Source: Gammaproteobacteria bacterium
GTDB taxonomy: Bacteria; Pseudomonadota; Gammaproteobacteria; Steroidobacterales; Rariloculaceae
Assembly: GCA_036381015.1 (NCBI GenBank)
Contig: DASVDR010000011.1
Coordinates: 62,001-126,000 of the forward strand
Reading direction: 5' to 3'
Length of the DNA stretch: 64,000 bases
Made by a program: the position numbers and the translations under genes. The notes under the pieces were generated by a model. The model saw only the letters and a list, made by a program, of their open reading frames with translations, was not told where the DNA came from and searched no databases. Below are positions 61,278 to 64,000 of this stretch, piece after piece. Position 1 is the first letter of the stretch, and every line of letters starts with the position of its first letter.

Positions 61278-62077
61278 CCTTTGCGCCCGGCGTCGATCCA
61301 GTGGCCGAGGCCGGTGATCATCCGATCGATGTAGCCGTTCGAGACATGCGCGCGAAGCTCCTCGCGCCGCGCCTCGAGCTCCTCGCGAACCCGCGTGTAA
61401 TGCCGGACGAGCTGGGGCGTCAGATCCGTGAAACCGCCCTGCTCTTCCCAGCCGAGACGCTTCGCCTCGGTGCGATAGAAGCCGACGGAGCCGAGTGTCT
61501 CGAGATGAATCCGCTCGAGCACGGGCTGGAGCACGCCCGGCGGACAGTCGTCCGCCTGCATCGGATCCGTGAAAATCAGCTCCCCGCCCGGCTTCAGGAC
61601 GCGATCGATCTCGGCGAGCACCCGCGCCCGGTCCCCGGAATGCAGCAGCGAGTCCTGGGACCAGGCGTAGTCGAAACGCCCGTCTTCGCTCGGGATGTCC
61701 TCGAAGCTCGCGTCGTGCACCGTGATCAGCTCGTCGAGCCCCGCCGCGCGTGTGAGCTCGCGGTTGCGCTCGTTCTGTGTCTCGCTGAGGTTCACGCAGA
61801 AGACGCGGCAGCCGGCGCGGCGCGCGAGCCAGCGCGCGGCACCGCCGTAGCCCGCGCCCGCGTCGATCACCTGCGTGCCCGGACCGAGGCCCTGCAGGCG
61901 ACCGGCGAGCGTCGCGACCGTGCGCTCGGACGCGATCGCGATCGGCTCGTCGTCGGCCGCGTAGATCCCGATGTGGATGTCCTCGCCGCCCCAGACGTGA
62001 AAGTAGAAGTTGTCGGCGTCGTCGCTGTTGTAGTAGTCGCGCGCAGTCTGCACGACTTCCGAGTAACGCGCGTTCAT
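61235..62077 (-). CDS. Sarcosine/dimethylglycine N-methyltransferase (SDMT)
   Basis: 280-residue SAM methyltransferase. It starts with YYNSDDADNFYFHVWGGEDIHIGIY, a signature of SDMT from halophiles (partly quoted), followed by VIDAGAGYGGAARWLA (motif I), DYAWSQDSLLHSG and LKPGGELIFTDPMQ. It turns sarcosine into dimethylglycine and glycine betaine. ATG overlaps the GSMT stop by one base (TAATG), so the two are coupled. Confidence 0.92.
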   Translation of the reverse strand: MNARYSEVVQTARDYYNSDDADNFYFHVWGGEDIHIGIYAADDEPIAIASERTVATLAGRLQGLGPGTQVIDAGAGYGGAARWLARRAGCRVFCVNLSETQNERNRELTRAAGLDELITVHDASFEDIPSEDGRFDYAWSQDSLLHSGDRARVLAEIDRVLKPGGELIFTDPMQADDCPPGVLQPVLERIHLETLGSVGFYRTEAKRLGWEEQGGFTDLTPQLVRHYTRVREELEARREELRAHVSNGYIDRMITGLGHWIDAGRKGHLAWGILHFRKPR

Positions 62078-62895
62078 TACGCCTCCCCGCTGTTCACGTA
62101 TTTCTTCTCGGCCACGTGGATGAAGAAGTCGGGCTCGCGGTCGCGGTACGTTTCCTGGAAGTCGCCATAGGTCGTCACTCTTTGAAAGCCGACCTCCTTC
62201 ATCAGACGCTGGACGTATGCCTTGCGCAACGGAAACATGTTGAGATGGAATACCGAGCCGTCAGAGAAGCTGTAACGGAAGCGCGCGAGCGTTTCATCGA
62301 CGTGCTCGGGCTCCGCAGAGACGTTCTCTCCACAGTAGTAGTACCGGTGGGAGGGCTCGATCTGCTTGTCGAGAATCGCGTCGTAATTACGCTGGTCGAG
62401 GATCAGAATGCCTTCGTGCCGGAGCGTCGCGTAGTACTCGGCGAGCGCCTTGCGGCGGTCGTTTTCGTTGTGAAGATGGGTGAACGAGTTGCCGAGACAG
62501 ATCACGGCGTCGTAGAGATCGTGGACATCCCGATTGAGCCATCGCCAGTCGGCCTGGATCGTGCGCAGGATGTATCCGCGCCGATGTGCGTTGTCGAAGG
62601 CCTTCGCGAGCATTGCCGCGCTGCCGTCGACGCTCGTGACCTCGAAGCCGGCACGAAGGAGCTGCACCGAGTGATAGCCGGTGCCCGTGGCGACGTCGAG
62701 CACTTTCTTCGCGCCGTGCGCTCGGAGCTGCTCGATGAAGAACTCGCCTTCCGCTTTCGCGCGTGCTTCCCAGTCGATCAGCTCATCCCACTTCGCGACG
62801 AATGATTTTGCATATTCCTCCTTATAGTGATCGGACTCCCGAATGCTCAAAGGATCTTTTCCAAAGCCTTGTGTGTTCGCAGTTGCTGCTTTCAT
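62077..62895 (-). CDS. Glycine/sarcosine N-methyltransferase (GSMT)
   Basis: 272 residues. Marks include ESDHYKEEYAKSFVAKWDEL, VLDVATGTGYHSVQLLRAGF (SAM motif I), DAVICLGNSFTHLHNENDRRKAL, LILDQRNYDAILD and YYYCGENVSAEPEHVDE (some partly quoted), as in GSMT of extreme halophiles. It makes sarcosine and dimethylglycine from glycine. With SDMT it gives glycine betaine from glycine, the osmoprotectant route of halophilic gammaproteobacteria. Confidence 0.93.
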   Translation of the reverse strand: MKAATANTQGFGKDPLSIRESDHYKEEYAKSFVAKWDELIDWEARAKAEGEFFIEQLRAHGAKKVLDVATGTGYHSVQLLRAGFEVTSVDGSAAMLAKAFDNAHRRGYILRTIQADWRWLNRDVHDLYDAVICLGNSFTHLHNENDRRKALAEYYATLRHEGILILDQRNYDAILDKQIEPSHRYYYCGENVSAEPEHVDETLARFRYSFSDGSVFHLNMFPLRKAYVQRLMKEVGFQRVTTYGDFQETYRDREPDFFIHVAEKKYVNSGEA

Positions 62896-63064
62896 CGGCC
62901 TCCCTTGGGTTGTGAACGACGGAATCGTCTACGCGCCGAGATGGTCTAGCGCGCAAGACGGCGCGCAGGCGCTAAGGGGATGGATATTACAGGGATAAGA
63001 TGGAATGTCTACCACTATCCGGAAACATATTTGTAATACGACTATCTCTTAATAACCTTTGGCA

Positions 63065-64000
63065 ATGAAATTTCTCGTCCGATTCGACGCCGTCTCCCTG
63101 TCGTTCGCCGACAGGCGCATCCTCGTGGAGGCCGATTTCTCGATCGACGAAGGCGAGCGCGTGTGCTTGATCGGGCGCAACGGCGCCGGTAAGTCCACGA
63201 CGCTGAAGCTGATCACGGGCGACCTCCAGCCCGACGACGGCAAGATCGAAAGGCCCGCTCGGCTGCGTATAGCGGCGCTCCACCAGAAGCTCGCCGACGC
63301 TTCGCACCGGAAAGTCCGCGATTTCGTCGCGCTCGGTATGGCGGACCAGCTCGCGCGCCTTGCCGAGTACCGGCGGCTCGCGGCGGACGCTTCTCCGAGC
63401 CGCGCAACGCTTCGCGAGATGGAGAGCCTGGAGCGCGAGATCGTCGCGGCCGGAGGCTGGTCGATCGACGCGCAAATCGATTCCATCGTCAGTCAGCTCT
63501 CGCTCCCCGCCGATGCCAGGCTCGACGAGCTCTCCGGCGGCTGGCGGCGGCGGGTCGCGCTCGCGCAAGCGCTCGTCTCGGCGCCCGACCTGCTGTTGCT
63601 CGACGAGCCGACGAACCATTTGGACATCAGCACGATCGAGTGGCTCGAGGAGCAGGTCCGACGCTTCCCCGGGGCGGTGCTGTTCGTCACGCACGACCGC
63701 ACCTTCGTGCAGAAGGTCGCTACCCGAATCGTCGACATCGATCGCGGCAAGCTGCGCAGCTGGCCCGGCGGCTATCGCGAGTACCTCGAGCAGAAAGCCC
63801 GGAGCGATGCGGAGGAAGATCGCCGCAATGCGCTCTTCGACAAGAAGCTCGCGGAGGAAGAGGCTTGGATCCGCCAAGGAATCAAGGCACGCGAGCACCG
63901 TAACGAGGGGCGCGTGCGCGCGCTCGAGGCGATGCGCGAGCAACGCGCGCAGCGGATGAAGCGGCCGCGGACCGCGCGCATTCTCGTCAACGAGTCCGAC
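63065..64000 (+). CDS. uup: Uup-type ABC-F ATPase (partial, cut by window end)
   Basis: The first 312 codons of an ABC-F protein. Walker A is LIGRNGAGKSTTLKLITG, the signature LSGGWRRRVALAQAL, and Walker B LLLLDEPTNHLDISTIEWLEEQ (partly quoted), with H-loop VTHDRTFV. The ISTIEWLEE reading and the acidic/basic arm helix that follows (RSDAEEDRRNALFDKKLAEEEAW, partly quoted) favour Uup over EttA or YheS. ABC-F proteins act on ribosomes and Uup affects transposon excision. No stop is reached; the second ATPase domain lies outside. Confidence 0.88.
   Translation, partial: MKFLVRFDAVSLSFADRRILVEADFSIDEGERVCLIGRNGAGKSTTLKLITGDLQPDDGKIERPARLRIAALHQKLADASHRKVRDFVALGMADQLARLAEYRRLAADASPSRATLREMESLEREIVAAGGWSIDAQIDSIVSQLSLPADARLDELSGGWRRRVALAQALVSAPDLLLLDEPTNHLDISTIEWLEEQVRRFPGAVLFVTHDRTFVQKVATRIVDIDRGKLRSWPGGYREYLEQKARSDAEEDRRNALFDKKLAEEEAWIRQGIKAREHRNEGRVRALEAMREQRAQRMKRPRTARILVNESD

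Noticed and set aside
1-64000. CRISPR arrays, rRNA, tRNA or prophage genes
   Set aside because: No regularly spaced direct repeats, cas genes, ribosomal RNA signatures, tRNA cloverleaf-like segments or phage structural genes were recognised; a tRNA search program could still find one.

Overview
The window is high-GC DNA from a bacterial chromosome, almost certainly an uncultured or little-studied gammaproteobacterium. Evidence for this: the order fabG-acpP-fabF-pabC-mltG-tmk-holB-pilZ, a long-form HisG, a GspG-to-GspN type II secretion block next to a rhombosortase, a DUF3450/ExbB/ExbD cluster, and a dif site with about 25 of 28 bases identical to the Escherichia coli site. Genes for glycine betaine synthesis from glycine suggest a marine or salt-tolerant habitat. 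I saw no rRNA, tRNA, CRISPR array or prophage.

Layout. 1-11.8 kb: a run of minus-strand amino-acid genes, ilvC-ilvE-leuC-leuD-leuB, then a TrpR-like regulator and hisG-D-C-B-H-A, running off the left edge. Many junctions are 4-base overlaps. A near-consensus promoter and a terminator-like hairpin precede ilvC. 12-17 kb: a TonB-type energy cluster (DUF3450, two ExbB, two ExbD, TPR protein; no TonB seen). 17-19.4 kb: a peroxiredoxin converging on etfBA across a cluster of GGTGTCWGACACC palindromes; a second cluster separates hisG from hisD. 19.5-26.8 kb: an aminotransferase and an AddB/AddA-like nuclease-helicase pair. 26.7-33 kb: gspG-H-I-J-K-L-M-N (minus) and a divergent rhombosortase. 33-39.5 kb: fatty-acid synthesis, folate, cell-wall, dTMP and replication genes. 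39.5-47.7 kb: assorted housekeeping genes, including a lone TIR-like protein, GlpQ, an M48 protease and a small barrel.

47.7-52.7 kb is accessory. A dif-like XerCD site lies 37 bp outside a pair of 33-bp imperfect inverted repeats (27/33 identical) that bound a 4.4-kb segment. The segment holds arsR, a small Cys-pair ORF, arsH, an ArsO-like monooxygenase, a DoxX protein and a RibD/DHFR-type reductase. It contains no recognisable transposase. 52.7-64 kb: an FAD monooxygenase, a divergent pair of cytochrome genes (a pentaheme protein and a monoheme domain fused to a probable outer-membrane barrel), an MmyB-type regulator with its divergent methyltransferase, an EF-hand protein, a shortened TetR protein behind a Fur-box-like site, orphan ModA, the two betaine methyltransferases, and the start of an Uup-type ABC-F ATPase cut by the window end.

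Most striking: a HisB whose phosphatase domain has lost its catalytic residues; the repeat-bounded ars cassette beside dif; the cytochrome-barrel fusion with its pentaheme partner; an AT-rich island with a -1 slippery heptamer inside holB; and palindromic repeats that supply the etfA stop codon and sit over the hisD start.
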